From: Lachnospiraceae bacterium KH1T2 | GTDB taxonomy: Bacteria > Bacillota > Clostridia > Lachnospirales > Lachnospiraceae | Length of the DNA: 64,000 bases | Assembly (NCBI GenBank): GCA_900114405.1 | Contig: FOSY01000011.1 | Span: forward strand, 42,961 to 106,960 | Reading direction: 5' to 3' | Shown: positions 34,891 through 44,058 of the stretch, piece by piece | How positions within the stretch are numbered: the stretch's first letter is position 1 | Layout of the letters: each line of letters starts with the position of its first letter | Position numbers and translations under genes: made by a program | The notes under the pieces: model-generated | What the model was told of the DNA's origin: nothing | The model's database searches: none | Seen by the model: the letters and a program-made list of their open reading frames with translations, nothing else

Positions 34891-35418
34891 ATGCGTTTTG
34901 CAATTACCGGCAAGAACATCGATGTTACTGCAGGACTTAAATCAGCTGTTGAGGATAAGCTCAGCAAACTGGAAAAGTATTTCACACCAGATACGGAAGT
35001 TAGTGTTACCCTGAGTGTCGAAAAGGAGCGTCATAAGATAGAGGTAACTATTCCTGTAAAGGGAAGTATTATCCGTTCAGAACAGGTCAGCAATGATATG
35101 TATGTTTCAATTGACCTTGTAGAAGAGATAATTGAAAAACAATTAAAGAAATATAAGAAAAAGATCATCGACAGAGCTCAGGATGCGGCTTCCTTCAAAA
35201 AGGAATATGTTGAGAGAGATTACGACGATGATGATGAGATCAAAATCGTAAGAACAAAGAGATTTGGTATAAAACCTATGTATCCAGAGGATGCATGTGT
35301 ACAGATGGAACTTCTTGGACATAGCTTCTATGTTTTCAGAAATGCTGAGACTGATGAAGTTAATGTTGTATACAGAAGAAAGGGCAACACTTACGGATTG
35401 ATCGAACCGGATAACTAA
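34891..35418 (+). CDS. hpf: Ribosome hibernation promoting factor, long form
   Basis: A 175-residue protein that binds the 30S subunit and joins ribosomes into inactive 100S dimers in slow growth. Residues 1 to about 100 form the RaiA/HPF domain (FAITGKNIDVTAGLK...KLEKYF), and about 115-175 form the dimerisation domain found only in long HPF (IVRTKRFGIKPMYPEDACVQMELLGHSFYVFRN). ATG 34891 is supported by AAAAGGA ten bases upstream. It is monocistronic, with its own promoter and terminator. Confidence 0.95.
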   Translation: MRFAITGKNIDVTAGLKSAVEDKLSKLEKYFTPDTEVSVTLSVEKERHKIEVTIPVKGSIIRSEQVSNDMYVSIDLVEEIIEKQLKKYKKKIIDRAQDAASFKKEYVERDYDDDDEIKIVRTKRFGIKPMYPEDACVQMELLGHSFYVFRNAETDEVNVVYRRKGNTYGLIEPDN

Positions 35419-35428
35419 TTGATATTAG

Positions 35429-35459
35429 GAGCCGGAGCGAAAAGCTCCGGCTCTTTTTG
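35429..35459 (+). terminator. Terminator after hpf
   Basis: GAGCCGGAGC pairs perfectly with GCTCCGGCTC around a GAAAA loop, followed by TTTTT. Confidence 0.95.
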
Positions 35460-35612
35460 CGTGCGCGAGAGGCTGTGAAGATGCGACTTAGAAGGAAAAA
35501 CAGCATTTTGAAAAAGTATGTATACAAGTACATTAGCTGCAACCCACAAGGGCATTGAGTTTCGGCGTTATCATATGCGAACAGAAATTAACAATTTTTT
35601 AACAATGTATTA

Positions 35613-35641
35613 TTGCAAATACCAGTTCCGTGTGCTATGAT
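35613..35641 (+). promoter_or_regulatory. Extended -10 promoter for the butyrate operon
   Basis: TTGCAA (35613-35618) and TATGAT (35636-35641) are 17 bases apart, with TGC directly before the -10. A small inverted repeat (TCCCG/CGGGA, 35672-35687) lies in the leader. AGGAGG sits eight to nine bases before the thl ATG. The part of this gap between 35460 and 35612 shows nothing else except a GTACATTAGC word near 35530. Confidence 0.75.
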
Positions 35642-35720
35642 GATAAACGGACTGATAAAAAAATAACAATCTCCCGATTTGACGGGATAAAAGTTATGAA
35701 AAATCAAGGAGGCATTATTT

Positions 35721-36905
35721 ATGGCAAAGAAGATTGTTCTTGCAGGCGCTTGCCGTACTGCAATTGGCAAAATGGGTGGTGCGCTTTCCACAACACCTGC
35801 TGCTGAACTCGGTTCTATTGTAATCAAAGAAGCTCTTAAGAGAGCAGGAGTTCCGGCTGATAAGGTTGATCATGTTTATATGGGATGCGTAATCCAGGCT
35901 GGACTTGGCCAGAATGTAGCACGTCAGGCATCTATCAAGGCAGGTCTTCCTGTTGAGTGTCCTGCTGTTACAGTCAACGTTGTGTGTGGTTCAGGTCTTA
36001 ACTGCGTAAACATGGCAGCTCAGATGATCGAAGCCGGTGACGCTGATATCGTAGTAGCAGGTGGTATGGAGAACATGTCAATGGCTCCTTTCGCACTTGA
36101 TAAGGCTCGTTTTGGTTACAGAATGGGCAACAGCAAACTTATAGATACAATGATCAATGATGCTCTTTGGGATGCATTCAATGATTATCATATGATCAAG
36201 ACAGCTGATAACGTTGCTGAGCAGTGGAAGCTTACTCGTGAAGAGCTTGATGAGTTCGCTGCAGAAAGCCAGAATAAGGCTTGCAAGGCTCAGGAAGAGG
36301 GATGGTTCAAGAAGGAAATCGTTCCTGTAGAAGTTAAGCAGAAGAAGCAGACAATCATTGTTGATACAGATGAGGGTCCTCGTCCTGGAACAACAGCTGA
36401 GTCACTTTCAAAGCTTCGTGCAATCAACCCTGATGGTGTTGTTACAGCTGGTAATGCTTCAGGTATCAACGACGGTGCAGCAGCAGTTGTTGTTATGTCT
36501 GAGGAGAAGGCTAAGGAGCTTGGTATTAAGCCTATGGCTACATGGGTTGGCGGAGCTCTCGGCGGAGTAGATCCTTCAATCATGGGTGTTGGCCCTGTTG
36601 CTTCAACACGTAAGGTTATGGATAAGCTCGGAATGAAGATCGAAGACTTCGATATCTACGAGGCAAATGAGGCATTTGCTGCACAGTCTGTAGCAGTAGG
36701 TAAGGACCTCAACTTTGATCCTAAGAAGCTTAATGTTGCCGGTGGTGCTATCGCACTTGGACATCCGGTAGGAGCTTCTGGATGCCGTATCCTTGTTACT
36801 CTTCTTCACAACATGGAGAGAACAGGTGCTAAGACTGGTCTTGCAACACTTTGCATCGGCGGTGGTATGGGCTGCTCTACAGTAGTTAAGGCATACGAAG
36901 AATAA
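35721..36905 (+). CDS. thlA: Acetyl-CoA acetyltransferase (thiolase)
   Basis: Condenses two acetyl-CoA to acetoacetyl-CoA, the entry to butyrate synthesis. It is 394 residues, the usual length. The nucleophile is Cys89 in VVCGSGLN, and the C-terminal half carries [13 protein letters not shown] (active His) and CIGGGMG (second active Cys). It is first in the operon, behind a strong promoter and an ideal ribosome site, which fits high expression. Confidence 0.96.
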   Translation: MAKKIVLAGACRTAIGKMGGALSTTPAAELGSIVIKEALKRAGVPADKVDHVYMGCVIQAGLGQNVARQASIKAGLPVECPAVTVNVVCGSGLNCVNMAAQMIEAGDADIVVAGGMENMSMAPFALDKARFGYRMGNSKLIDTMINDALWDAFNDYHMIKTADNVAEQWKLTREELDEFAAESQNKACKAQEEGWFKKEIVPVEVKQKKQTIIVDTDEGPRPGTTAESLSKLRAINPDGVVTAGNASGINDGAAAVVVMSEEKAKELGIKPMATWVGGALGGVDPSIMGVGPVASTRKVMDKLGMKIEDFDIYEANEAFAAQSVAVGKDLNFDPKKLNVAGGAIALGHPVGASGCRILVTLLHNMERTGAKTGLATLCIGGGMGCSTVVKAYEE

Positions 36906-36913
36906 TAAATATA

Positions 36914-36936
36914 CTCAGGATCGATGAGATCCTGAG
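36914..36936 (+). other. Intercistronic hairpin between thl and crt
   Basis: CTCAGGATC pairs perfectly with GATCCTGAG around GATGA. No T-run follows, so it is more likely an mRNA-stabilising or processing structure than a terminator. Confidence 0.7.
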
Positions 36937-36972
36937 CACCTATAAATCAATCATAAAGAAAGGAATCACAAA

Positions 36973-37767
36973 ATGGGATTCGTTGATTATGAAGTAAAGG
37001 GACAGATCGCAGTTCTTACGATCAATCGTCCAAAGGCATTAAATGCCCTCAATTCAGAGGTTCTTGATGATCTCAATGCAGTGCTTGACGGTGTTGATGT
37101 TAATGAGATCCGTTGCCTCATTCTTACAGGTGCAGGCGATAAGTCATTTGTTGCAGGCGCTGATATCGGTGAGATGAGCACTCTTACAAAAGCAGAAGGA
37201 GAGGCTTTTGGTAAGAAGGGTAATGACATCTTCCGTAAGATCGAAGCATTCCCAATTCCAGTGATCGCAGCTATCAACGGCTTCGCACTTGGCGGCGGAT
37301 GTGAGATCTCAATGAGCTGTGACATCAGGATTGCTTCTGATAATGCAATCTTTGGTCAGCCTGAAGTAGGTCTTGGAATCACACCTGGATTTGGTGGAAC
37401 ACAGAGACTTGCTCGTCTTGTAGGCATGGGCATGGCTAAGCAGATGATCTACACAGCAAGAAATATCAATGCTGAAGAAGCTCTTCGCATTGGTCTTGTT
37501 AACCAGGTAGTATCTCAGGAAGAACTTCTTCCTACTGCTGAGAAGATGGCAAACACAATTGCACAGAATGCTCCTATCGCAGTTCGTGCTTGTAAGAAAG
37601 CTATCAATGACGGCGTTCAGGTAAATATCGATGACGCTATTGTTGTTGAGGAAAAGCTTTTCGGCTCTTGCTTTGAGTCTGAAGATCAGAAAGAAGGCAT
37701 GGCTAACTTCCTTAGAAAGAAGGATGACCCTGCAAAGGTTAAGCATGTAGCATTCAAGAACGCATAA
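36973..37767 (+). CDS. crt: 3-hydroxybutyryl-CoA dehydratase (crotonase)
   Basis: Dehydrates 3-hydroxybutyryl-CoA to crotonyl-CoA. It is 264 residues. The oxyanion-hole segment is AGADIGEM (near 37156). The glutamates are in ALGGGCEISMSCD and FGQPEVGLGITPGFGGTQRL (about residues 106-140). It lies 67 bases after thl with a hairpin in the gap, and AGAAAGGAA precedes its start. Confidence 0.95.
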   Translation: MGFVDYEVKGQIAVLTINRPKALNALNSEVLDDLNAVLDGVDVNEIRCLILTGAGDKSFVAGADIGEMSTLTKAEGEAFGKKGNDIFRKIEAFPIPVIAAINGFALGGGCEISMSCDIRIASDNAIFGQPEVGLGITPGFGGTQRLARLVGMGMAKQMIYTARNINAEEALRIGLVNQVVSQEELLPTAEKMANTIAQNAPIAVRACKKAINDGVQVNIDDAIVVEEKLFGSCFESEDQKEGMANFLRKKDDPAKVKHVAFKNA

Positions 37768-37808
37768 TCAATTGCGTTATAAATATATTAATTATGGAGG
37801 AAAATATA

Positions 37809-38687
37809 ATGAAGGTAGCAGTTATTGGTGCCGGCACAATGGGTAGCGGAATCGCTCAGGCATTTGCTCAGTGTGATGAAGTAGAAAAGGTTTATCTTTG
37901 CGATATCAAGCAGGAGTTCGCTGATGGCGGTAAGTCAAAGATCGAGAAGAACCTTGGCAGACTTGTAAAGAAGGAGAAGCTTACACAGGATGCAGCTGAT
38001 GCTATCCTTGGAAAGATCTCAACAGGTCTTAACGCTCAGGCTACAGATCCTGACCTTGTTGTTGAGGCAGCTCTTGAAGTTATGGATATCAAGAAGGCAA
38101 CATTCAAGGATCTTCAGGAGAACATCGTTAAGAATCCTGATTGTATCTATGCTTCTAATACATCATCTCTTTCAATCACAGAGATCGGTGCAGGTCTTCC
38201 AAAGCCAATCATTGGAATGCACTTCTTCAATCCGGCTCCTGTAATGAAGCTTATCGAGGTTATCTCTGGTGCTAACACACCTAAGGAGACAACAGAGAAG
38301 GTTGTTGAGATCTCTAAGAAGCTCGGCAAGGTGCCTGTACAGGTTAACGAGGCTCCTGGTTTCGTTGTTAACAGAATCCTTGTTCCTATGATCAACGAAG
38401 GTATCTTCGTTTACAGCGAAGGTATTGCTGATATCGAAGGTATCGATGCAGCTATGAAGCTTGGATGTAACCATCCAATGGGACCTCTTGAGCTTGGCGA
38501 CTACATCGGACTTGATATCGTACTTGCTATCATGGATGTTCTTTACAAGGAAACAGGAGATTCTAAGTATCGCGCATGCACACTCCTTCGTAAGATGGTA
38601 CGTGGTAAGAAACTTGGTGTTAAGACTGGTATCGGCTTCTACAAGTACAATGAAGACCGCACAAAGACACCTGTTGACAAACTGTAA
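37809..38687 (+). CDS. hbd: 3-hydroxybutyryl-CoA dehydrogenase
   Basis: Reduces acetoacetyl-CoA to 3-hydroxybutyryl-CoA with NAD(P)H. It is 292 residues. The N-terminal Rossmann motif is GAGTMGSGIA (residues 7-16). The catalytic His/Glu pair is in IGMHFFNPAPVMKLIEVI, followed by the C-terminal helical domain (GNxPMGPLEL-like NHPMGPLELGDYIG). The upstream ATG at 37794 is part of TGGAGG, the ribosome site, so ATG 37809 is the start. Confidence 0.96.
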   Translation: MKVAVIGAGTMGSGIAQAFAQCDEVEKVYLCDIKQEFADGGKSKIEKNLGRLVKKEKLTQDAADAILGKISTGLNAQATDPDLVVEAALEVMDIKKATFKDLQENIVKNPDCIYASNTSSLSITEIGAGLPKPIIGMHFFNPAPVMKLIEVISGANTPKETTEKVVEISKKLGKVPVQVNEAPGFVVNRILVPMINEGIFVYSEGIADIEGIDAAMKLGCNHPMGPLELGDYIGLDIVLAIMDVLYKETGDSKYRACTLLRKMVRGKKLGVKTGIGFYKYNEDRTKTPVDKL

Positions 38688-38708
38688 TTAAATAGAATTG
38701 CTGACTTG

Positions 38709-38741
38709 GCACCGGCCGTCACAAAAGTAGATGGTCGGTGC
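38709..38741 (+). other. Intercistronic hairpin between hbd and bcd
   Basis: GCACCGGCCGTC pairs with GATGGTCGGTGC (two G-U pairs) around a 9-base loop. There is no T-run. With the thl-crt hairpin it marks segments of the operon that may be processed or decay separately. Confidence 0.7.
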
Positions 38742-38766
38742 TTAATAAGGTTTAGGAGGACATACA

Positions 38767-39927
38767 ATGGATTTCACATTGGATAAAAAGCATGAGATGG
38801 CGAGAGGCCTTTTCAAGGATTTCGCTGAGAAGGAAGTTAAGCCTCTTGCAATTGAGGTTGATGAAACAGAGAAGTTCCCAAGAGAAACTGTAACAAAGAT
38901 GCAGAAGTACGGTTTCATGGGTATCCCGATTCCGAAGGAATACGGCGGACAGGGCTGCGATCCTCTTACATACGCTATGTGCGTAGAAGAGCTCGCTAAG
39001 GTTTGCGGTACTACAGCAGTTGTAGTTTCAGCTCATACTTCTCTTTGCTGCGATCCTATCATGACATATGGTACACCTGAGCAGAAGGAAAAGTACCTTA
39101 AGCCACTTGCAGAAGGTAAGCTTCTCGGTGCTTTCGGTCTTACAGAGCCAGGCGCTGGTACAGACGCTCAGGGCGTTCAGACAAAGGCTGAGCTCACAGA
39201 GGACGGTAAGGAATGGATCCTTAACGGTTCTAAGTGCTTCATTACAAACGGTAAGGAAGCTGATATCTATATCATCATCGCTTACACAGACATCGTTCTT
39301 GACAAGAAGGGCAGAAAGACAAAGAAGTTCTCTGCATTTATCGTTGAGAAGGATACTCCTGGATTCACATTCGGAACAAAGGAGAACAAGATGGGTATCC
39401 GTGGTTCTTCAACATATGAGTTGATCTTCCAGGATTGCCACATTCCTGCTGAGAACCTCCTTGGTGCAAGAGGAAAGGGATTCCCTATCGCTATGCACAC
39501 ACTTGATGGTGGTCGTATCGGTATCGCTGCACAGGCTCTTGGTATTGCAGCTGGTGCACTCGACAGAACAGTTGAGTACGTTAAGGAAAGAAAGCAGTTC
39601 GGACGTTCAATCGCTGCATTCCAGAATACACAGTTCCAGCTTGCTAACCTTGCTACAAAGGTTGAGGCTGCAAGACTTCTTGTTTACAAGGCTGCAGAGG
39701 CAAAGAGAACACAGCAGAGATATTCTGTTGAAGCTGCACAGGCTAAGCTTTGCGCTGCTGAAGTTGCAATGGAAGTTACAACAAAGTGCGTACAGCTCTT
39801 CGGTGGATATGGTTACATCAGAGAGTACGAAGTAGAGCGTATGATGAGAGATGCAAAGATCACAGAGATCTACGAAGGAACATCAGAAGTTCAGCGTATG
39901 GTTATTTCAGGCGATCTGCTTAAGTAA
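38767..39927 (+). CDS. bcd: Butyryl-CoA dehydrogenase
   Basis: FAD enzyme that reduces crotonyl-CoA to butyryl-CoA, in clostridia as a complex with EtfAB that also reduces ferredoxin (electron bifurcation). It is 386 residues, a standard short-chain acyl-CoA dehydrogenase length. FGLTEPGAGTDA lies at about residue 128; the catalytic Glu is in IYEGTSEVQRM near the C-terminus (39871-39903). Codons are strongly biased to a small set, suggesting high expression. GGAGG precedes the ATG. Confidence 0.95.
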   Translation: MDFTLDKKHEMARGLFKDFAEKEVKPLAIEVDETEKFPRETVTKMQKYGFMGIPIPKEYGGQGCDPLTYAMCVEELAKVCGTTAVVVSAHTSLCCDPIMTYGTPEQKEKYLKPLAEGKLLGAFGLTEPGAGTDAQGVQTKAELTEDGKEWILNGSKCFITNGKEADIYIIIAYTDIVLDKKGRKTKKFSAFIVEKDTPGFTFGTKENKMGIRGSSTYELIFQDCHIPAENLLGARGKGFPIAMHTLDGGRIGIAAQALGIAAGALDRTVEYVKERKQFGRSIAAFQNTQFQLANLATKVEAARLLVYKAAEAKRTQQRYSVEAAQAKLCAAEVAMEVTTKCVQLFGGYGYIREYEVERMMRDAKITEIYEGTSEVQRMVISGDLLK

Positions 39928-39968
39928 TGTAAATAATAACTAACTGTTGATATAAAGGAGCGAATACC

Positions 39969-40769
39969 ATGAAAATCGTAGTATGTATAAAGCAGGTTCC
40001 GGATACAAAGGGCGGCGTTAAGTTTAAGCCGGACGGAACTCTTGACAGAGCAGCAATGCTTGCAATTATGAACCCTGATGATAAGGCTGGTCTTGAAGCA
40101 GCTCTTCGTATTAAGGATGAAGATCCTGAAAATACAGAAGTAACAGTTCTTACAATGGGTCTTCCAAAGGCTGATGATGTTCTTCGTGAAGCAATCGCTA
40201 TGGGTGCTGATAAGGGTCTTCTTATCACAGATCGTGTACTTGGCGGTGCAGACACATGGGCTACATCTTCAACAATCGCAGGCGCTCTTAAGAATATGGA
40301 ATATGATCTCATCATCACAGGTCGTCAGGCTATCGATGGTGATACAGCACAGGTTGGTCCTCAGATCGCTGAGCACCTTCAGCTTCCTGTAATCTCTTAT
40401 GCAGAAGAGATCAAGGTTGATCGTGACGCTAAGACTGTAAGAGTTAAGCGTCAGTATGATGACAGATATCACATCCTTACAGCTAAGCTTCCTTGCCTTG
40501 TTACAGCACTTGCTGAGCTTGCTGAGCCTCGTTACATGACACCGGGCGGAATCTTTGATGCATATGACAATCAGGATCTCGTTACAGTTTGGGGCAGAGA
40601 TAAGCTTGATGTTGAAGATAAGAATATCGGTAAAGCTGGTTCACCTACAGTTATTGCTAAGGCATCTGATAAGGTTGCTAAGGGTAAGGGCGAGACAGTA
40701 ACACCTGATTCACCGGCAGCAGCAGTAGATTATATCGTTGGTAAGCTCGTAGAGCAGCATGTAATCTAA
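39969..40769 (+). CDS. etfB: Electron transfer flavoprotein, beta subunit
   Basis: A 266-residue EtfB (FixA family) that takes electrons from NADH and passes them to Bcd and, in bifurcating systems, ferredoxin. KIVVCIKQVPDT is at the N-terminus, and the GRQAIDGDTAQVGPQIAEHL stretch (about residues 117-136) is the site that holds FAD in bifurcating Etf and AMP in others. Its position directly after bcd and before etfA is the standard clostridial order. Confidence 0.95.
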   Translation: MKIVVCIKQVPDTKGGVKFKPDGTLDRAAMLAIMNPDDKAGLEAALRIKDEDPENTEVTVLTMGLPKADDVLREAIAMGADKGLLITDRVLGGADTWATSSTIAGALKNMEYDLIITGRQAIDGDTAQVGPQIAEHLQLPVISYAEEIKVDRDAKTVRVKRQYDDRYHILTAKLPCLVTALAELAEPRYMTPGGIFDAYDNQDLVTVWGRDKLDVEDKNIGKAGSPTVIAKASDKVAKGKGETVTPDSPAAAVDYIVGKLVEQHVI

Positions 40770-40816
40770 TACCGATACCAGTCAACATTATTAACATGAC
40801 ATTGGAGGAAATTCAA

Positions 40817-41881
40817 ATGAGTTTGGAAGAATATAAGGGCGTATTTATCTTCGCTCAGCAGGTAGATAACGAGGTATCAAGCATTGCACTTGAGCTTCTT
40901 GGAAAAGCTAAAGAGCTTGCAGCAGACCTTGATGAGAAGAAGGTTACAGCTGTTCTTATCGGTTCTGGCGTGAGCGGACTTGTAGATGAGCTTGCTGAGT
41001 ATGGCGCTGACAGAGTTATCGTTGTAGATGATCCTGAGCTTAAAGAGTACCGTACAGAGCCATACGCTCATGCACTTGCATCAGTAATCAATGAGTATAA
41101 GCCTGAGATCATGCTTGTTGGCGCAACAGCAATCGGTCGTGATCTTGGCCCACGTGTATCAGCTAGAGTAGCAACTGGTCTTACAGCTGACTGTACAAAG
41201 CTTGAGATCGGTGACTTCCCACTTGTAGCAGTTCCTGGTCACGAAGATGAGCAGAAGCATAAGCAGCTCCTCATGACACGTCCTGCATTCGGTGGTAACA
41301 CAATCGCTACAATCGCTTGTCCTAACCATCGTCCACAGATGGCTACAGTTCGTCCTGGTGTTATGCAGAAGGCTGCTCCTAATAAGGGCGCTAAGGCTGA
41401 GGTTGTTAACTACAATCCAGGTTTCACACCAAACAACATGTATGTAACTATCGAAGAAGTAGTTAAGGAAGTTTCTAATGTAGCAAACATCATGGACGCT
41501 AAGGTTCTTGTATCTGGCGGACGTGGAGTAGGTTCTCCTGAGAACTTCGAGATGCTTAAGGAACTTGCAGCTTGCTTCAAGGGCGGTATGGTTTCTTGCT
41601 CACGTGCAGTTGTTGATTCAGGCTGGATGCCTAAGGATATGCAGGTTGGTCAGACAGGTAAGACTGTACGTCCTCATGTATATTTCGCAATTGGTATTTC
41701 AGGTGCTATCCAGCACGTAGCTGGTATGGAAGAGTCTGACATCATCGTAGCAATCAACAAAGATGAGAATGCTCCTATCTTTGATGTAGCTGATTACGGT
41801 GTAGTTGGTGATCTTAATAAGATCGTTCCTGAACTTACAAAGAAGATTAAGGCAGAAATGGAAGCAAAAGCTGGCGCTTAA
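40817..41881 (+). CDS. etfA: Electron transfer flavoprotein, alpha subunit
   Basis: A 354-residue EtfA (FixB family), partner of EtfB and Bcd. The C-terminal FAD domain contains VSGGRGVGSPENF, QVGQTGKTVRP and AIGISGAIQH (about residues 230-310), with INKDENAPIFDVADYG near the end. ATG 40817 is taken because TGGAGGAA lies just upstream; an in-frame ATG at 40796 precedes that site. It is the last gene of the butyryl-CoA operon. Confidence 0.95.
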   Translation: MSLEEYKGVFIFAQQVDNEVSSIALELLGKAKELAADLDEKKVTAVLIGSGVSGLVDELAEYGADRVIVVDDPELKEYRTEPYAHALASVINEYKPEIMLVGATAIGRDLGPRVSARVATGLTADCTKLEIGDFPLVAVPGHEDEQKHKQLLMTRPAFGGNTIATIACPNHRPQMATVRPGVMQKAAPNKGAKAEVVNYNPGFTPNNMYVTIEEVVKEVSNVANIMDAKVLVSGGRGVGSPENFEMLKELAACFKGGMVSCSRAVVDSGWMPKDMQVGQTGKTVRPHVYFAIGISGAIQHVAGMEESDIIVAINKDENAPIFDVADYGVVGDLNKIVPELTKKIKAEMEAKAGA

Positions 41882-41964
41882 TCAATTTATGTAGTATAAT
41901 GATGTAATGTATGAGTTTTTGTACGAAACTCGTGCCATCGAAGAGACCCCTTCGGTGAAAAAAG

Positions 41965-42006
41965 TCCGGCAGATGGAGTGTGCCCTCCATCATGCCGGAT
42001 TTTTTT
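41965..42006 (+). terminator. Terminator of the butyryl-CoA operon
   Basis: TCCGGCA then GATGGAG pair with CTCCATC then TGCCGGA around a 6-base loop, followed by TTTTTTT. A smaller hairpin (CATCGAAG/CTTCGGTG, 41936-41957) stands just before it. The rest of the gap to 42134 is AT-rich and shows nothing else clear. Confidence 0.95.
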
Positions 42007-42134
42007 GCTATTTTTTCTATATAAGATCCATACTATATAAATATATCTATACTGTATTATGTTATGGTTAATTTAAGAATCAATGTATATAATGATGTTA
42101 ATGTGAAAATAATAGAATATGTGGAGTTTATATT

Positions 42135-44033
42135 GTGAAAAATAAGAGAAGCTATGTGATGATAACTGTCCTTCTGGGAATATTTATGCTTGCGGCTGCA
42201 TTTATTAAGCTGAAAAAGATGGAATGGCTCAGTGAAGATCAAACTTTGATAAGTCAGACATATGTTACGATAAATGAAAAAACTAATAATGCAAGGAAAC
42301 TTTTTTTCTATACTCCCACGGAAGGTAATTATGTGAATAAGAGCTACTTATTTTTACCGTCAGGAATAGATATAGACGAGATAAATATACATTTAAGTGA
42401 AGCAAGATATATTAAGTTCACAAAATTTGATGATGAATCAGATGAGGTGATAATAAAGGATGATGCTGTGCTGAAAGGGGTTAAGGCCGGCACGCAGTAT
42501 GTCGTATCATTTTTAGATAAAAAGAAAAATATAATGGAACAGGATATTGTATGCACGATGCAGGCGGAAGGCATCCCAACGTTGTTTGTTGACTCTAAGA
42601 GCGGCACTTTCGATGAGATAAATTCTGATAAAGACAACATGGAAACAGGTAAGATATATCTCATGGATGAATCGGGCAGGAAGCTGCTAAAAGATGATCT
42701 GAAATATATCAAGGGGCATGGAAATACTTCGTGGGAGATACCTAAAAAAACTTACCAGATAAAACTTGGTATATCTGCGTCGGTTCTTGGTATGGAAGAT
42801 TCAGATAAGTGGATACTTCAGAGTAATGGTCTTGATTACTCATATATTCATAATTCAGTAGTATATGATATGGGACGAAATCTCGGAATGCCCGGTACTG
42901 CTGACTTAAAATACGTAGAACTTTATCTCAATGGTATGTATCATGGGCTGTATCAGATTGAGGGTAAGGCTGAGATTTCCAAAAGCCGTCTTGATATCCA
43001 AAATTTGGACAGCAAAAATTACATGAATAATATAAATACAGAAGTGTCTGGGAAATTTGAAGTAGTAAGTGAGAATTTTGCGAGTGGAGCAGAACGTTCC
43101 GGCTATGATATAAAGGATGCAGATGACATAACCGGAGGATATCTGATAGAGCATGATTATGGTGCTAAATATGGCTCTGAAACTTGTAAATTCAAGACAG
43201 ACAATGGTGAATGCTACGTGTTAAAGAGTCCGCAGTTTGCATCATTGAATGAGGTAGATTATATTGCTGATATCGTGCAGAATATTGAGGATCTTATTGA
43301 GAATGGAGATGAAGGAGTCAATAAATATATTGATATAAAAAGCTTCGCGGATAAATATATTCTTGAAGAATTTACAAGGAATGACGGAGCAGGTACCACA
43401 AGTTCATATTTTTATAAAGATTCTGATCTGATCGATCCATATGTGCATGCGGGTCCTATATGGGACTATGATAAGACATTTGGAAAAAATTCACAGAACA
43501 CAATGAAAAATCCTGCGACACTATCTTTTTTGACAAGTCATGTTCAGCATACGATGTATTTTTATGATCTGTATACTAAGAATTCTGAATTTTATGATCT
43601 TGTAAAAAAAGATTATCGTGAAGAATTTCTGCCGTACATCGAGACGATCACAGCAGATGACGGTGTCATTGATAGGTATGCTGCTGTGGCTGCGGGAGAT
43701 AAAGATATGGATTGTGTGCGTTGGAATATCGGCATCGATGAAAGAGAAAAATGGACGCAGGATCTTAAGGATTATATAAATGAAAGAACAGCATTCTTAA
43801 ATAGAGTGTGGGTCGATGGGGCAGATATAAAGATAGTATATTTCCCGATGGATAATGTGGGGCATTGTGCGTATATAGGTGTAGAGAAGGGGAAGACATT
43901 GGAATACATGCCGTATTTTCCACATAAAAAGGTTGAATATTGGTACGATAAAGAATCGGGCGAAATTATAGATGAAAACACAAAGATCACAAAAGATATG
44001 ACCGTTTTGGCAAAGTTAAAGGACCAGCAGTGA
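42135..44033 (+). CDS. CotH-kinase protein with C-terminal InlB-type repeat
   Basis: A 632-residue exported or anchored protein: one N-terminal helix (about residues 8-24), an unassigned beta-rich region (30-140), a CotH domain (about 150-550), and a C-terminal segment (about 560-630) resembling an InlB B-repeat. In the CotH domain, IKGHGNTSWEIPKKTYQIKL begins the core, and GPIWDYDKTFGKN (near 43455) gives the acidic metal site. The start is GTG 42135, inferred from the membrane helix that follows. It sits alone between the butyrate operon and buk. With 29369 it makes two CotH proteins in one window, with different partner domains. Target unknown. Confidence 0.82.
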   Translation: MKNKRSYVMITVLLGIFMLAAAFIKLKKMEWLSEDQTLISQTYVTINEKTNNARKLFFYTPTEGNYVNKSYLFLPSGIDIDEINIHLSEARYIKFTKFDDESDEVIIKDDAVLKGVKAGTQYVVSFLDKKKNIMEQDIVCTMQAEGIPTLFVDSKSGTFDEINSDKDNMETGKIYLMDESGRKLLKDDLKYIKGHGNTSWEIPKKTYQIKLGISASVLGMEDSDKWILQSNGLDYSYIHNSVVYDMGRNLGMPGTADLKYVELYLNGMYHGLYQIEGKAEISKSRLDIQNLDSKNYMNNINTEVSGKFEVVSENFASGAERSGYDIKDADDITGGYLIEHDYGAKYGSETCKFKTDNGECYVLKSPQFASLNEVDYIADIVQNIEDLIENGDEGVNKYIDIKSFADKYILEEFTRNDGAGTTSSYFYKDSDLIDPYVHAGPIWDYDKTFGKNSQNTMKNPATLSFLTSHVQHTMYFYDLYTKNSEFYDLVKKDYREEFLPYIETITADDGVIDRYAAVAAGDKDMDCVRWNIGIDEREKWTQDLKDYINERTAFLNRVWVDGADIKIVYFPMDNVGHCAYIGVEKGKTLEYMPYFPHKKVEYWYDKESGEIIDENTKITKDMTVLAKLKDQQ

Positions 44034-44050
44034 TGCTGGCCCTCTTTTTT
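44021..44050 (+). terminator. Terminator overlapping the end of the second CotH gene
   Basis: CCAGCA (44024-44029) pairs with TGCTGG (44034-44039) around GTGA, with T6 at 44045-44050. The stop codon lies within the hairpin. The facing buk gene ends nine bases later. Confidence 0.7.
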
Positions 44051-44058
44051 GAAAAAGA

